5,672 nucleotides of DNA from Ruminococcaceae bacterium UBA7135 (GTDB lineage: Bacteria > Bacillota > Clostridia > Oscillospirales > Ruminococcaceae), in assembly GCA_002492075.1 (NCBI GenBank), contig DKXD01000128.1, positions 1-5,672 of the forward strand, read 5' to 3'. The translations under genes and the position numbers were made by a program. Shown one piece after another: positions 5,500 to 5,672 of the stretch; positions within the stretch are counted from its first letter, which is position 1; the number at the start of each line of letters is the position of its first letter. The notes below the pieces were generated by a model, which did no database searches, was not told where the DNA came from, and worked only from the letters and a program-made list of their open reading frames with translations.

Positions 5500-5564
5500 A
5501 TTACACTCCCAAAACAGCTGATTTTAATATTTACAAATACTAATTTCTCATTAAAAGTAGACAT
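5496..5564 (-). other. Possible 22-codon leader ORF overlapping the dac start
   Basis: An ATG at 5564 opens a 22-codon frame (MSTFNEKLVFVNIKISCFGSV, then I) whose TGA stop overlaps the carboxypeptidase start as ATGA. A Shine-Dalgarno-like GAGG (5577-5574) sits 9 nt upstream. The overlap would suit translational coupling. The peptide resembles nothing I know, the region is AT-rich, and an ORF this short may arise by chance, so it is listed only as a candidate. Confidence 0.2.
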
Positions 5565-5672
5565 ATTATTTTTCCTCGCTTCGCATGGGAGAGAAAATAA
5601 AACTTGTACTATTTCTATTGAAAATTGGTTTAATGCAAATTTTCGGCGTTTATTCCCTATTGACTTTAATTA

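Noticed and set aside
4868..5521. A 217-codon plus-strand frame opposite the carboxypeptidase.
   Set aside because: It is antisense to an intact S11 gene with all three active-site motifs. Its Ser-rich character mirrors the Ser/Thr spacer on the other strand.
5660..5672. TTGACT on the plus strand as the -35 box of a divergent promoter.
   Set aside because: The window ends before any -10 box could be seen, so it cannot be supported.

Overview
The window comes from a chromosome with moderate GC content (by eye mid-40s to 50 %), probably a low-to-mid-GC Firmicute of the class Clostridia. The gut Oscillospirales/Ruminococcus-like type is an inference from protein style, not a proven placement. 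Pointers are strong AAGGAGG-type Shine-Dalgarno sites, near-consensus sigma-A promoters, a GatCAB amidotransferase operon in gatC-gatA-gatB order, and an S11-family lipoprotein carboxypeptidase. All genes supported here lie on the minus strand, so transcription runs from high to low coordinates.

Layout in transcription order. (1) 5672-5500: AT-rich upstream region of a dacA-like gene, with no convincing promoter but a possible 22-codon ORF that overlaps the dac start. (2) 5499-4489: a lipoprotein D-alanyl-D-alanine carboxypeptidase, followed by a strong intrinsic terminator (4473-4441). (3) 4430-4402: a near-consensus promoter, then a leader of about 118 nt with an inverted repeat and a short direct repeat. 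(4) 4277-1083: gatC, gatA and gatB, tightly packed with 12-nt gaps in which each upstream stop codon is built into the next ribosome binding site. (5) 1080-244: an unrecognised four-helix membrane protein with a cytoplasmic alpha/beta domain, starting 2 nt after gatB and so probably the fourth gene of the operon. (6) 243-1: an intergenic region with a strong hairpin (216-186), a cre-like palindrome (115-102), a consensus-like extended -10 promoter (91-63), a perfect inverted repeat at the predicted transcription start (57-34) and a Shine-Dalgarno site (12-7). These mark the start of another minus-strand gene just beyond position 1.

How the genes work together: GatC, GatA and GatB form the heterotrimer that converts mischarged Glu-tRNA(Gln) (and, in some bacteria, Asp-tRNA(Asn)) to the correctly aminoacylated tRNA, using ammonia released from glutamine. 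The carboxypeptidase trims peptidoglycan stem peptides outside the membrane and is a separate transcription unit. The membrane protein has no evident link to tRNA amidation except its coupled position.

Most of the window is ordinary housekeeping sequence. The least explained parts are the membrane protein, the gatC leader and the regulatory cluster at the left edge. I see no CRISPR array, mobile element, tRNA or rRNA, and no clear sign of a new multi-gene system.
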